Shown here: positions 53,815 to 62,308 of the stretch, piece by piece
Position numbering within the stretch: position 1 is the first letter of the stretch
Layout: the number at the start of each line of letters is the position of its first letter
Source of the DNA: an uncultured Mesonia sp.
Lineage (GTDB): Bacteria > Bacteroidota > Bacteroidia > Flavobacteriales > Flavobacteriaceae
Reading direction: 5' to 3'
Assembly (NCBI GenBank): GCA_947494545.1
Contig: CANLVH010000013.1
Span: 18,683-82,682, forward strand
Length of the DNA: 64,000 bases
Made by a program: the position numbers and the translations under genes
Notes under the pieces: model-generated
The model's input: only the letters and a program-made list of their open reading frames with translations
What the model was told of the DNA's origin: nothing
Databases searched by the model: none

Positions 53815-56139
53815 ATGCAATTACAACAAAAAAATATACTAGTGCTTTTATTCTTTTTGGGATGTAGCTTCTTAGCTTTTTCACAAAAAGACAAATTAGA
53901 GGAAGCCGATAAAATGTTTGACAGATATGCTTACATAGATGCTCGCGAAGTTTATCTGGAAGTGGCAGAAAATGGCTACGAATCAGAAAACCTTTTTAAA
54001 AAACTTGCGGACAGCTATTATTTTAATGGCGAACTCGAAAAGGCTTTAAAATGGTACGAAGCCTTGTATAATTTTAAAACAGAAGGTTTAGAAACAGATT
54101 ATTTGTTTAGATATGCTATGGCGCTTAAAAGCGATAAGCAATATGCAAAAGCAGATGAAATTATGCTAGAGTTTGATGCGCTTAATAAAACAGACTCTAG
54201 AGTGGCAATGCTTAAAAAAGATCGCGATTATCTGGAAATTATAGAAATGCAGTCGGGTAAATTTGATATTGAAGATTTCCCAATAAATTCAGATTTATCT
54301 GATTTTTCTCCAATATTTTACGGAGAAAAACAGTTGCTGTTCGCTTCTAACCGGCCAACGTCTTCTTCCGTAAAGCGTATTCATGAATGGAACAATCAGC
54401 CGTATTTAGATATTTATAAAGTTGGGATAGATTTAGATTCTTTAGAAGTAAAAGGTGAACCGGAGTTGCTTTCTAAGACAATCAATTCTAAATTTCATGA
54501 AGCTTCTGCGGTAATAACCAAAGATGGTTTGCGTATTTATTTTACTAGAAATAACTACAACAAAAAGAAATATGGCGAGAGCGAAGAAGGTATAAACTTT
54601 TTGAAAATTTATACAAGTACGCGCGAGAGTTTGGATGCAGACTGGCAAACGCCAAAAGAATTGCCTTTTAACAGCGATGAATTTTCTACCGCACATCCCG
54701 CTTTAAGTCCGGATGAAAAAAGTTTATATTTTTCTTCAGATAGGCCGGGTACTTTTGGCATGTCAGATATTTATCGCGTAGAAATTAACGAAGACGGTTC
54801 GTATAGTGAGCCAGAAAATCTTGGTGCCAATATAAATACAGAAGGGCGCGAGAATTTTCCGTACATCAGTAAAGAAAATAAAATATATTTTTCTTCAGAC
54901 GGGCATATAGGCTTGGGCGGTCTTGATGTTTTTGTTGCAGAAATAGATAAAAAAGACAGTATTGGCGAGGTTTTTAATATTGGTAGACCAATTAACAGCA
55001 GCAAAGACGATTTTAGTTTTATTATAGACAGCAAGCGTAAAAAAGGTTTTTTTGCTTCCAATCGCGAAGCAGAAAATAGAGAAGACAACATCTATGCTTT
55101 TCAACAAAAAGAAAAAGTAATTACCGGTTGTAAGCAATATATTACCGGAGTGGTTAGCGATACAGACACCGGCAATCCTATAGAAAATGCAACCGTAGAA
55201 TTATTTGACGAAGATTTAGAACTTATCAGTACACAAAGTACCAATAAAGAAGGCGAATATAAATTGAAAGTTAAGTGTAATAAACGCTACATCATTCGGG
55301 CTTCTAAAGAAGGTTACAGCACCAAAGAAGATATTTTCCAATCGGATACCGAGTTAGAAAAGAAAATAGATTTAGATATTCAGCTTAAAAAAGGTAGCGG
55401 TTTAGGTGTCGCTAAAGCGGAAAAAGGAGACGATTTAAGTAAATTATTGCAATTAGATCCTATTTATTTTGATTTAGATGAAAGCGAAATTAGACCCGAT
55501 GCTGAGGTAGAATTACAAAAAGTAATAGCCGTATTGCGCCAATATCCGGCAATGAAAATAGACATTAGATCACATACAGATAGTAGAGCAGGAGATGCTT
55601 ACAATAAAATTCTTTCGGAAAAGAGAGCAAAAGCTACTTTAAATTACCTTAAAAATAAAGGTATAAATAAAGATCGCCTTAGCGGAAAAGGTTACGGCGA
55701 AACGCAACTCATAAATAATTGCGGCAACAATTCTAATTGTACAGAAGAGCAGCACCAACTTAACCGCAGGTCAGAGTTTATTATATTAAATAAAAACGAG
55801 ACGCCACAAGAGGTTCGTAAACAAATAGAAAAAAGGCAAAAAACTGTACAGGTAAAAAAGTCCGAGTCTAAAGAAGAAATTCTAGAAGATAGTTATGATT
55901 TTAGTGGCAATCAGGAAGTCTTTACCGTACAGATTGCAGCTTCTAAAAAACATAATTCTATTATTAAATTCCCTAAAGTAGACAAGGTCTTTTACCATGT
56001 TTATCCAGATGGTTACCGCAGGTATTATTCTAAACAATTTAGAACCAAAGCGGCGGCAAAGGCTTATAAGTTTAAATTGCGTAAAAAAGGAATAAAAGAT
56101 GCATTTATAGTGCGCTTAAAAGGCGAAAACAGATTGTAA
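53815..56139 (+). CDS. OmpA-family protein with TPR, PD40, CarboxypepD_reg-like and OmpA domains plus C-terminal extension
   Basis: 774 residues, two bases after the PorP/SprF stop. Signal peptide (LVLLFFLGCSFLAFSQ), TPR-like N-terminus (ADKMFDRYAYIDAREVYLE), WD40-like PD40 beta-propeller repeats (HPALSPDEKSLYFSSDRPGTFGMSDIY), a carboxypeptidase-regulatory-like domain (YITGVVSDTDTGNPIENATVELFD), and an OmpA peptidoglycan-binding domain (IYFDLDESEIRPDAEVEL ... NRRSEFII). About 110 more residues follow, ending in a SPOR-like stretch VFTVQIAASKKHN...YRRYYSKQFRTKAAAKAYKFKL. Usually OmpA is the last domain. It likely anchors the cargo system to peptidoglycan. Confidence 0.85.
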   Translation: MQLQQKNILVLLFFLGCSFLAFSQKDKLEEADKMFDRYAYIDAREVYLEVAENGYESENLFKKLADSYYFNGELEKALKWYEALYNFKTEGLETDYLFRYAMALKSDKQYAKADEIMLEFDALNKTDSRVAMLKKDRDYLEIIEMQSGKFDIEDFPINSDLSDFSPIFYGEKQLLFASNRPTSSSVKRIHEWNNQPYLDIYKVGIDLDSLEVKGEPELLSKTINSKFHEASAVITKDGLRIYFTRNNYNKKKYGESEEGINFLKIYTSTRESLDADWQTPKELPFNSDEFSTAHPALSPDEKSLYFSSDRPGTFGMSDIYRVEINEDGSYSEPENLGANINTEGRENFPYISKENKIYFSSDGHIGLGGLDVFVAEIDKKDSIGEVFNIGRPINSSKDDFSFIIDSKRKKGFFASNREAENREDNIYAFQQKEKVITGCKQYITGVVSDTDTGNPIENATVELFDEDLELISTQSTNKEGEYKLKVKCNKRYIIRASKEGYSTKEDIFQSDTELEKKIDLDIQLKKGSGLGVAKAEKGDDLSKLLQLDPIYFDLDESEIRPDAEVELQKVIAVLRQYPAMKIDIRSHTDSRAGDAYNKILSEKRAKATLNYLKNKGINKDRLSGKGYGETQLINNCGNNSNCTEEQHQLNRRSEFIILNKNETPQEVRKQIEKRQKTVQVKKSESKEEILEDSYDFSGNQEVFTVQIAASKKHNSIIKFPKVDKVFYHVYPDGYRRYYSKQFRTKAAAKAYKFKLRKKGIKDAFIVRLKGENRL

Positions 56140-56186
56140 GAAAACGCTAAAAAGCCTTATATACTTAGTTATTTAAAATACTTTTG

Positions 56187-56194
56187 TATTTTTG
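56187..56194 (+). promoter_or_regulatory. Candidate -7 box of the idi operon (TATTTTTG)
   Basis: TATTTTTG fits TAnnTTTG and is six bases before ATG 56201, so the leader would be very short or absent. A clear -33 TTG is not visible. Confidence 0.45.
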
Positions 56195-56200
56195 ATTTCT

Positions 56201-56713
56201 ATGGAAGAAAAAGTAATTCTCGTTAACGAAAAAGACGAGCAAATAGGGCTGATGGAAAAAATTGAGGCGCACGAAAAAGCCTTGCTGCATCGTGCCTTTT
56301 CGGTTTTTGTTTATAACGATAAAAACCAAATGCTCTTACAGAAAAGAGCTTTAGGTAAATACCATTCCCCGGGATTATGGACCAACACTTGCTGTAGTCA
56401 TCAGCGGGAAAACGAAACCAATATTCAAGCCGGAAAACGCCGCCTGATGGAAGAAATGGGCTTTACTACAGATTTAAAAGATACAATTTCCTTTATTTAC
56501 AAAGCTCCTTTTGAAAATGGTTTGAGTGAACACGAATTTGATCATATTCTGGTTGGCAATTATAACCAAGACCCCAAACCCAATCCTGATGAAGTAGCAG
56601 ATTGGAAATGGCTTACGGCAGAAGAGGTGAAAAAAGATATAGAAAAAAACCCCGATCAATATACTGCGTGGTTTAAAATAATTTTTGATAAACATTATAG
56701 CCAAATAGCCTAA
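56201..56713 (+). CDS. idi: Isopentenyl-diphosphate delta-isomerase, type I
   Basis: 170 residues from ATG 56201 (an in-frame TTG lies 9 bases earlier). Nudix-like fold with HRAFSVFVYNDKNQMLLQKRA, the catalytic NTCCSHQRENE and the Glu region RLMEEMGF. It interconverts IPP and DMAPP for isoprenoid synthesis and needs a divalent metal. First gene of a tight operon: the next ATG follows directly after its stop. Confidence 0.92.
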   Translation: MEEKVILVNEKDEQIGLMEKIEAHEKALLHRAFSVFVYNDKNQMLLQKRALGKYHSPGLWTNTCCSHQRENETNIQAGKRRLMEEMGFTTDLKDTISFIYKAPFENGLSEHEFDHILVGNYNQDPKPNPDEVADWKWLTAEEVKKDIEKNPDQYTAWFKIIFDKHYSQIA

Positions 56714-57121
56714 ATGAAAGTTACCGTAAACAGAAAAGCACATTTTAATGCGGCCCATCGTTTATATAGAAAAGATTGGTCAGACCAAAAAAACGCAGAA
56801 GTTTTTGGTAAATGTAGCAATCCGCATTATCACGGGCATAATTACGAATTGATAGTTGGCGTAACCGGAGAAATAGATCCGGAAACCGGTTTTGTAATGA
56901 ATTTAAAAACCCTTAAGAAAATTATACGGGAAGAGATAGAAGAGGCTTTTGACCATAAAAATTTAAACGAAGAAGTAACGGCTTTTAAAACGCTAAATCC
57001 TACGGCAGAGAATATAGCGATGGTGATTTGGAAAAAACTTCGCAATAAAATTCAAAAAAATTTAGATTTGCAAATCACTTTGTACGAGACTCCACGCAAT
57101 TTTGTAACTTTTAGCGGCTAA
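56714..57121 (+). CDS. 6-pyruvoyl-tetrahydropterin synthase / QueD family protein
   Basis: 135 residues. Zinc-binding His15 (FNAAH) and His40, His42 in NPHYHGHNYELIV; Cys34 in FGKCSNPHYHGH is the catalytic Cys of the family. VMNLKTLKKIIREEI and DHKNLNE are conserved. QueD makes 6-carboxytetrahydropterin for queuosine; PTPS makes 6-pyruvoyltetrahydropterin. The operon does not contain other queuosine genes, so I leave the symbol empty. Confidence 0.85.
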   Translation: MKVTVNRKAHFNAAHRLYRKDWSDQKNAEVFGKCSNPHYHGHNYELIVGVTGEIDPETGFVMNLKTLKKIIREEIEEAFDHKNLNEEVTAFKTLNPTAENIAMVIWKKLRNKIQKNLDLQITLYETPRNFVTFSG

Positions 57122-57125
57122 GCTT

Positions 57126-57590
57126 ATGAAACTTCAGTTAAACGAGAAAGTACCGGAGTTTACTTTGGTAGATAAAGACGGCAATTTATTTTACTCCAAT
57201 TCTGTAATTGGAAAAAAAGTTTGTGTTCTCTTTTTTTATCCCAAAAACTTTACGCCCGGTTGCACCAAAGAAGTTTGTGATTTTAGAGATAATTACCAAG
57301 AATTTATGCAATGTGGGGCAGAGGTAATTGGTATAAGTTCAGACTCGGTTGCTTCGCATAAAAAATTCAGTAAAAAATATAATTTACCGCATATCTTATT
57401 GTCAGATCCTACCGAAGAAATTAGAAAACGCTTTGGAGTAAAAGGTCATTTACTGGGATTAATTCCCGGGAGAGAAACCTTTGTAATAGACAAACAAAAG
57501 AGATTACGACTAAAATTTAATGATTTAAGTGCTAAAAACCACGTGCAAAAAGCTTTAGAAACCGTCAAAAAATTACAAGATGAAGAATAA
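57126..57590 (+). CDS. bcp: Peroxiredoxin, BCP/PrxQ type
   Basis: 154 residues. FFYPKNFTPGCTKEVCDFRD has the peroxidatic Cys46 and, five residues later, the resolving Cys51, the PrxQ pattern. EVIGISSDSVASHKKF and RETFVIDKQ are conserved. It reduces peroxides using thioredoxin as donor; cytoplasmic. It overlaps manA by 11 bases. Confidence 0.9.
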   Translation: MKLQLNEKVPEFTLVDKDGNLFYSNSVIGKKVCVLFFYPKNFTPGCTKEVCDFRDNYQEFMQCGAEVIGISSDSVASHKKFSKKYNLPHILLSDPTEEIRKRFGVKGHLLGLIPGRETFVIDKQKRLRLKFNDLSAKNHVQKALETVKKLQDEE

Positions 57591-58554
57591 GCTGTATCCG
57601 TTAAGATTTGAGCCTATTTTAAAAAAGAAAGTATGGGGTGGCACTAAACTTGGCGATATTTTAAATAAAAAATTATCTTCTAATAAAATTGGTGAGAGCT
57701 GGGAAATTAGCACCGTAGAAGACAATATTTCTGTAGTGAAAAACGGTGTTTTACAAGGAAAAACCTTATGCGAAATAATTAATACGCATAAGGCAGATTT
57801 GGTTGGAGAAAAGGTCTACAAACAGTTTGGTGATGATTTTCCGCTGCTAATAAAATTTATTGACGCAGAAGAAAACCTTTCCGTACAATTACATCCAGAC
57901 GATAATTTGGCTAAAAAACGCCATGATTCTTTTGGGAAAACAGAAATGTGGTACATTTTACAAGCAGATCAAAATAGCGGAATTATAGCAGGTTTTAAAG
58001 ACGGGGTAAAAAAAGAAGATTACCTTTCGCATCTTAACGATAAAAAATTACCGGACTTACTCAATTTCGAAAAAGTAAAAAAAGGCGACACTTTTTTTAT
58101 AAAACCAGGATTAATACACGCAATTGGAGCTGGCGTTTTATTGGCAGAAATTCAACAAACCTCAGATATTACGTATCGCGTTTACGATTGGGACAGAAAG
58201 GGTAAAGATGGTGAGAAAAGAGATCTGCATACTGCTTTGGCAGAAGAAGCTATAGACTTTACGGAAAACAACCGGTATAAAATTCCGTATACTTTAAGCC
58301 AAAACCAAGCAGCTGTTTTAGCTAAAAATAATTACTTCACTACGCGCTTATTGGCTGTATCCGAAGAATCCCATAGTTTTAACTATAAACCAGATTCCTT
58401 TAGAATTTTTATGGCAGTAGAAGGAGAAACTACGCTAAGCGGAGACGGTTTTAAAGAGGTTTTAAAAGCAGGCGAAACCATCTTGCTGCCGGCAGTTTTA
58501 ATTGATGTGACATTATCTGGAAATAATTCGAAAGTTTTAGAGGTTAGCATATAA
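57580..58554 (+). CDS. manA: Mannose-6-phosphate isomerase, class I
   Basis: 324 residues. LRFEPILKKKVWGGTKLG, LIKFIDAEENLSVQLHPDD (zinc-binding Gln and His), GKTEMWYIL (Glu), and GLIHAIGAGVLLAEIQQTSDITYRVYDW (His and active-site region) identify a type I PMI. It converts mannose-6-P and fructose-6-P, supplying GDP-mannose or fucose routes to surface glycans. Last gene of the idi operon. Confidence 0.9.
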   Translation: MKNKLYPLRFEPILKKKVWGGTKLGDILNKKLSSNKIGESWEISTVEDNISVVKNGVLQGKTLCEIINTHKADLVGEKVYKQFGDDFPLLIKFIDAEENLSVQLHPDDNLAKKRHDSFGKTEMWYILQADQNSGIIAGFKDGVKKEDYLSHLNDKKLPDLLNFEKVKKGDTFFIKPGLIHAIGAGVLLAEIQQTSDITYRVYDWDRKGKDGEKRDLHTALAEEAIDFTENNRYKIPYTLSQNQAAVLAKNNYFTTRLLAVSEESHSFNYKPDSFRIFMAVEGETTLSGDGFKEVLKAGETILLPAVLIDVTLSGNNSKVLEVSI

Positions 58555-58564
58555 TAATTTAGTG

Positions 58565-58572
58565 TACTTTTG
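58565..58572 (+). promoter_or_regulatory. Candidate -7 box (TACTTTTG)
   Basis: TACTTTTG fits TAnnTTTG, 20 bases before ATG 58593. The -33 region has no exact TTG. Confidence 0.45.
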
Positions 58573-58592
58573 CAGCACTAAATTTAAAAATT

Positions 58593-58859
58593 ATGGCAAG
58601 TATTAGAAACTTGAAACGAGATGTAAACAATGTAATGGCCGAAATTATAGAAGCGGCTTATATACATCAATTAGCCAATCCTACACAGGATAAAGCAAAA
58701 AGCGATGCTATTGTAGAAGAAGCTATTGCTGTGTATGATGCGCTATTGCAAGAGATAAATGCAAAAAATGTTTCAGAAAGCGGTAAGCATTATAAAGAAA
58801 TAAACAAAGAATTAGAAGAAAAAAGTTTAGGCTTAGTAGAAAAGCTTAATGCCTTGTAA
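58593..58859 (+). CDS. Small conserved helical protein of unknown function
   Basis: 88 residues (MASIRNLKRDVNNVMAEIIE...LEEKSLGLVEKLNAL), predicted all-helical and acidic, with no Cys and no membrane segment. It looks like a short conserved flavobacterial protein, but I do not recognise a named family. It has its own promoter and a strong terminator. Confidence 0.75.
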   Translation: MASIRNLKRDVNNVMAEIIEAAYIHQLANPTQDKAKSDAIVEEAIAVYDALLQEINAKNVSESGKHYKEINKELEEKSLGLVEKLNAL

Positions 58860-58882
58860 ATTTATCTAAAGTATTAGGTAAT

Positions 58883-58929
58883 AAAAAAGTTGCTTCAAGA
58901 ATTTTAATATTCTCGAAGCAACTTTTTTT
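58883..58929 (+). terminator. Rho-independent terminator
   Basis: AAAAAAGTTGCTTC pairs with GAAGCAACTTTTTT around a loop that itself can fold (AGAAT/ATTCT). The T-run is clear. It could also work for the convergent lipoprotein gene. Confidence 0.9.
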
Positions 58930-59011
58930 GGTTTTAACGGTATAAAAATAGAGACTAGAGGTAGTAAAATATCACTTTTAGAAATTACCTGCTAAATTGT
59001 AACTTAAGAAT

Positions 59012-59743
59012 TTATGCCTCTTTCTTTAGTTTGTCTTCTTTCTTTTGGGTCTTTTTACGTTCTTTAATAACCTCTTTTAGTTTTTTTCCGTAAAGTGATT
59101 TTCTAATATCTTTATTGAAAGAATTATATATAGTATCTAAATATTTTACATTAGCATCAAAAACTTGACTTAAAGCCAAGTACGGCGCCACTTCTAAATT
59201 TTTGTTATTAATAGCGTAGTTTACCGTATAGAGATATTTACGTTTTAGTAAATTCTCATACTCTTTATTTGTAGCTAAAATACGTTCTTGATTATTATCG
59301 CGTTGCGCTTCAAAATTTTCTTTTATAATAGTAAGGTGCTGGTTATTGAATTTTGCTATGGTCTGGTTGTAAGCTTCCAATTTTTCTTGGTTTGCAGAGC
59401 CGGTAATTTTCGCATCTGTTTCAAAATTCTTTAGACTGGTATTAATAGTCATTTCTCCCTTTTCAGCAAAAAACTCTACAATATCGTCGTTTTTATCGCC
59501 ATTAAATTTATCTAAATATAAAAACAGCATTTGTGGTTCTTTAAGATTGGCACTCAATTCAAAATTAGAATCACCGTTTATACTTACAGAATCTAAGCTT
59601 ACCAAACTTGTATCTTCTAAACGCTGTAAAAGTAATTTACCTTTTTTTAAACCCTTTACATTTCCGCTAAGGGTAAAATTATCTGGTTTAGAACAAGCGC
59701 TAATTACTACGAGTATTACCGCTATAAAAATTATTTTCTTCAT
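59012..59743 (-). CDS. DUF4369-domain lipoprotein
   Basis: 243 residues with lipoprotein signal MKKIIFIAVILVVISAC. FTLSGNVKGLKKGKLLLQRLEDTSLVSLDSVSINGDSNFELSANLKEPQMLFLYLD is the DUF4369 beta-sandwich, often found before a thioredoxin domain. Here no thioredoxin domain follows; the C-terminus is a Lys/Glu-rich helix. Envelope-located, function unknown. Confidence 0.82.
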   Translation of the reverse strand: MKKIIFIAVILVVISACSKPDNFTLSGNVKGLKKGKLLLQRLEDTSLVSLDSVSINGDSNFELSANLKEPQMLFLYLDKFNGDKNDDIVEFFAEKGEMTINTSLKNFETDAKITGSANQEKLEAYNQTIAKFNNQHLTIIKENFEAQRDNNQERILATNKEYENLLKRKYLYTVNYAINNKNLEVAPYLALSQVFDANVKYLDTIYNSFNKDIRKSLYGKKLKEVIKERKKTQKKEDKLKKEA

Positions 59744-59789
59744 TGTTTTACGGAATTAAAATTGCAAAGATGCTATTTTTTTACATTAT

Positions 59790-61058
59790 TTAAGCTCCTG
59801 CAGAAGCCATTTCCATTAAAATTGTACAAGCATAAGCAGCCCAAGTTCCAACAACATAGCCCATTACTGCCAAAAGTACGCCAACGGTTGCTAAAGAAGG
59901 ATGAAAAGCCGCCGCAACTACCGGAGCAGAAGCTGCGCCGCCAACATTGGCTTGGCTACCTACCGCTAAGAAAAAGTAAGGTGCTTTTATAAGTTTGGCA
60001 ACCAAAATTAATAACCCGGCGTGAATGCTCATCCACACCAGTCCAATGGCTATTAAACCGGGATTATCAAAAATCATGGTCAAGTCCATTTTCATACCAA
60101 TAGTAGCTACTAGAATATAAATAAATATGCTACCAATTTTGCTGGCGCCGGCACCTTCAAATTTTTTGGCTTTGGTAAAAGAAAGACCAATACCAATAAA
60201 AGTAGCAATGGTTATCATCCAGAAAAATCTAGAAGTAAACGAAGAGAAAGCCGAACTTTTATCGCTAAAAATTGCAAAACTATCTAAGAGAAAAGCAGAA
60301 ATACCATCTGCTCCCCAATGTGCAATTCCTACTGCGCCAAGAGCCAAGCCAAGCATAATCATATAGTCAGACAAGCTAGGATTACGAGTTATTGCGGCTG
60401 TGTACGAAGAAACTTTATTTTTTAATTCGGTTATGGCAGACGAGTCGGCTTTTAACCAGCGATCTATTTTTTTGTTTCTGCCAATACCTAAAAGCACAAT
60501 GGCCATCCAGATGTTAGCAACAACAATATCTACAAAAACCATCCCACCGTATTTTTCTGGATTGTATTTAAATATTTCTAGCATAGCCGCTTGGTTTGCT
60601 CCGCCGCCTATCCAGCTTCCCGCCAAGGTAGATAAACCTCTCCAGATAGCATCTGGGCCGGAACCGCCAACGGTCTCAGGAGAAAATGCCGAAATTATTA
60701 AAATGGCTATTGGACCACCAATTACAATACCTAAGGTTCCTGTAAAAAACATAATCAGTGCTTTTGGTCCCAAGTTAAATATGGCTTTTAAATCTATACT
60801 TAAGGTCATAAGCACCAAAGATGCCGGTAGTAAATATCTACTGGCAACAAAATAAAGCTGTGAATTTTCTGAACTTATAATGCCAAGCGAATTCAATATT
60901 GCGGGCAATAGGTAACACATTAATAATGCCGGTACAATTTTGTAGAATTTTTTCCAAAATCCGGTCTTAATAGAGGAAGTATAAAAAACGCCCGCGAGCA
61001 AAATCATTAATAAACCAAAAACAATGGCGTCGTTTGTAAATAGAGGAGTGTTTTCCAT
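59790..61058 (-). CDS. DUF819 family integral membrane protein
   Basis: 422 residues, about 11-12 membrane helices. Conserved elements: SRYLLPASLVLMTLSIDLKAIFNLG, GTLGIVIGGPIAIL, LAGSWIGGGANQAAM, KIGSIFIYILVATIGMKMDL and SQANVGGAASAPVVAAAFHPSLATVGVLLAVMGYVVGTWAAYACT. The internal repeat of two similar halves is like that of anion/carboxylate transporters. Substrate unknown. Confidence 0.85.
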   Translation of the reverse strand: MENTPLFTNDAIVFGLLMILLAGVFYTSSIKTGFWKKFYKIVPALLMCYLLPAILNSLGIISSENSQLYFVASRYLLPASLVLMTLSIDLKAIFNLGPKALIMFFTGTLGIVIGGPIAILIISAFSPETVGGSGPDAIWRGLSTLAGSWIGGGANQAAMLEIFKYNPEKYGGMVFVDIVVANIWMAIVLLGIGRNKKIDRWLKADSSAITELKNKVSSYTAAITRNPSLSDYMIMLGLALGAVGIAHWGADGISAFLLDSFAIFSDKSSAFSSFTSRFFWMITIATFIGIGLSFTKAKKFEGAGASKIGSIFIYILVATIGMKMDLTMIFDNPGLIAIGLVWMSIHAGLLILVAKLIKAPYFFLAVGSQANVGGAASAPVVAAAFHPSLATVGVLLAVMGYVVGTWAAYACTILMEMASAGA

Positions 61059-61221
61059 AAGTAAATTAGCAATTTGGCGTAAATATAATTACTTTATAAA
61101 AACTGCCTCGTTTTTTGGAGCAGACTTGTAGAAAAATTTCAGTAAAAAACCTTTACGGAATTTTTTTTGGCCAAAAATATATAAGATTGGGCATTTTTTA
61201 CAAAGCTTTGGGCAGAAGTCG

Positions 61222-61229
61222 TATTTTTG
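61222..61229 (+). promoter_or_regulatory. Candidate -7 box (TATTTTTG)
   Basis: TATTTTTG fits TAnnTTTG, 17 bases before ATG 61247. No TTG/TTTG at 19-22 bases upstream. Confidence 0.45.
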
Positions 61230-61246
61230 TCAGCAAAAAAACAGCT

Positions 61247-62026
61247 ATGAAAAATATAGTTCTTTTTATCTTCTTATATGTATTTATTGTATCGCCATTA
61301 AAAGCAGCAGAAGATTGGGGACAAAACGGGCATCGTACAACAGCTCAAATTGCAGAGAAACATCTTAAAAAAAGAGTTTTAAGAAAAATAACGCAATTAT
61401 TAGATGGGCAAAGTCTTGCAGTAGCTTCTACTTTTGCAGATGACATAAAGAGTGATAAATCTTTTGATAAATACAGCAAATGGCATTATGTAAATATACC
61501 TGCCGGCAAAACTTATGAGGCGGTTAAAGAAGAGTTAGGCGAAAATATTATTTGGGCAATTAATAAGTGTACGCAAAAACTTCAGAACAAAAATACGTCT
61601 AAAAAAGAAAAGCAATTCTATTTAAAAATGTTGGTGCATTTAGTTGGAGACTTGCACCAACCTATGCACGTTGGTCGCGCAGAAGATAGAGGCGGCAACG
61701 ATATTAAAGTAGATTGGTTTGGAAAACACAGTAACTTGCATCGCGTTTGGGACAGCCAAATGATAGAAAGTTATAAAATGAGCTTTACGGAATTGAGTGA
61801 GCACGCACAAATACTTTCTAAAAAAGAAATAAAACATTACCAAGAAGGAAATCCTGAAACTTGGGCGGTAGAATCTAAAAACATTGCAGATGCTTTATAT
61901 GCCAATGCAGAAAACAACAGAAATTTTGGTTACAAATATATGTACCAATGGTTTCCGGTTTTAAAAGAACGTTTGCAAATAGGAGGGGTGCGCTTGGCAA
62001 AAATACTCAATAACATTTTCGCTTAA
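61247..62026 (+). CDS. S1/P1-type zinc nuclease, exported
   Basis: 259 residues from ATG 61247; the longer open frame from 61115 lacks a signal and is rejected. Signal peptide MKNIVLFIFLYVFIVSPLKA, then EDWGQNGHRTTAQIAE whose Trp and His are the N-terminal zinc ligands. FADDIK, KWHYVNIP, HLVGDLHQPMHVG and RGGNDIKVDWFGKHSNLHRVWD provide the other zinc ligands of the tri-zinc site. It cleaves single-stranded nucleic acids, possibly for nutrient scavenging. Its stop shares TTAA with the convergent gene. Confidence 0.9.
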   Translation: MKNIVLFIFLYVFIVSPLKAAEDWGQNGHRTTAQIAEKHLKKRVLRKITQLLDGQSLAVASTFADDIKSDKSFDKYSKWHYVNIPAGKTYEAVKEELGENIIWAINKCTQKLQNKNTSKKEKQFYLKMLVHLVGDLHQPMHVGRAEDRGGNDIKVDWFGKHSNLHRVWDSQMIESYKMSFTELSEHAQILSKKEIKHYQEGNPETWAVESKNIADALYANAENNRNFGYKYMYQWFPVLKERLQIGGVRLAKILNNIFA

Positions 62027-62306
62027 CGCTTAGACTTAGAAATTTTATTATTAGAGATTACCCTTTGTCTACTTGCTTTAAAGCGTTTTACAGCATTTTT
62101 TCGCAGTTTTAGATGTTTTGTTTTTCTTCCTTGCACACGTTTACGCCATCTTCTAAAACTTGACGGTTTTAATTCGCGTTGCATAAGTTGTATTACCTCT
62201 TTTTCTGTGGTGCCAAATTGATACTCTATCGCTTCAAAGGCGTTCTGTCTTCCCACGCCCTTTCAATAATCCGATTTAGCTGTCGTTCGTTATATGTTGC
62301 AGCCAT
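62023..62306 (-). pseudogene. DUF2805 / TIGR03643-like gene interrupted by a frameshift
   Basis: From ATG 62306 the frame reads MAATYNERQLNRIIERAW, continues EDRTP, then runs into a stop after LKR. In the +1-shifted frame the expected continuation FEAIEYQFGTTEKEVIQLMQ runs to the stop at 62023. Joined, the two parts give the usual length and order of the TIGR03643 family (...AWEDRTPFEAIE...). One base seems missing near 62235-62241 (plus-strand CAAAGG). It may be a pseudogene, a sequencing error or, less likely, programmed frameshifting. The 77-residue remainder alone could start from a GTG. Confidence 0.8.
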
Positions 62307-62308
62307 AC

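Noticed and set aside
61115..61246. Longer start for the S1/P1 nuclease
   Set aside because: The extra 44 residues precede a proper signal peptide, cross the -7 box TATTTTTG and would bury the signal inside the protein.
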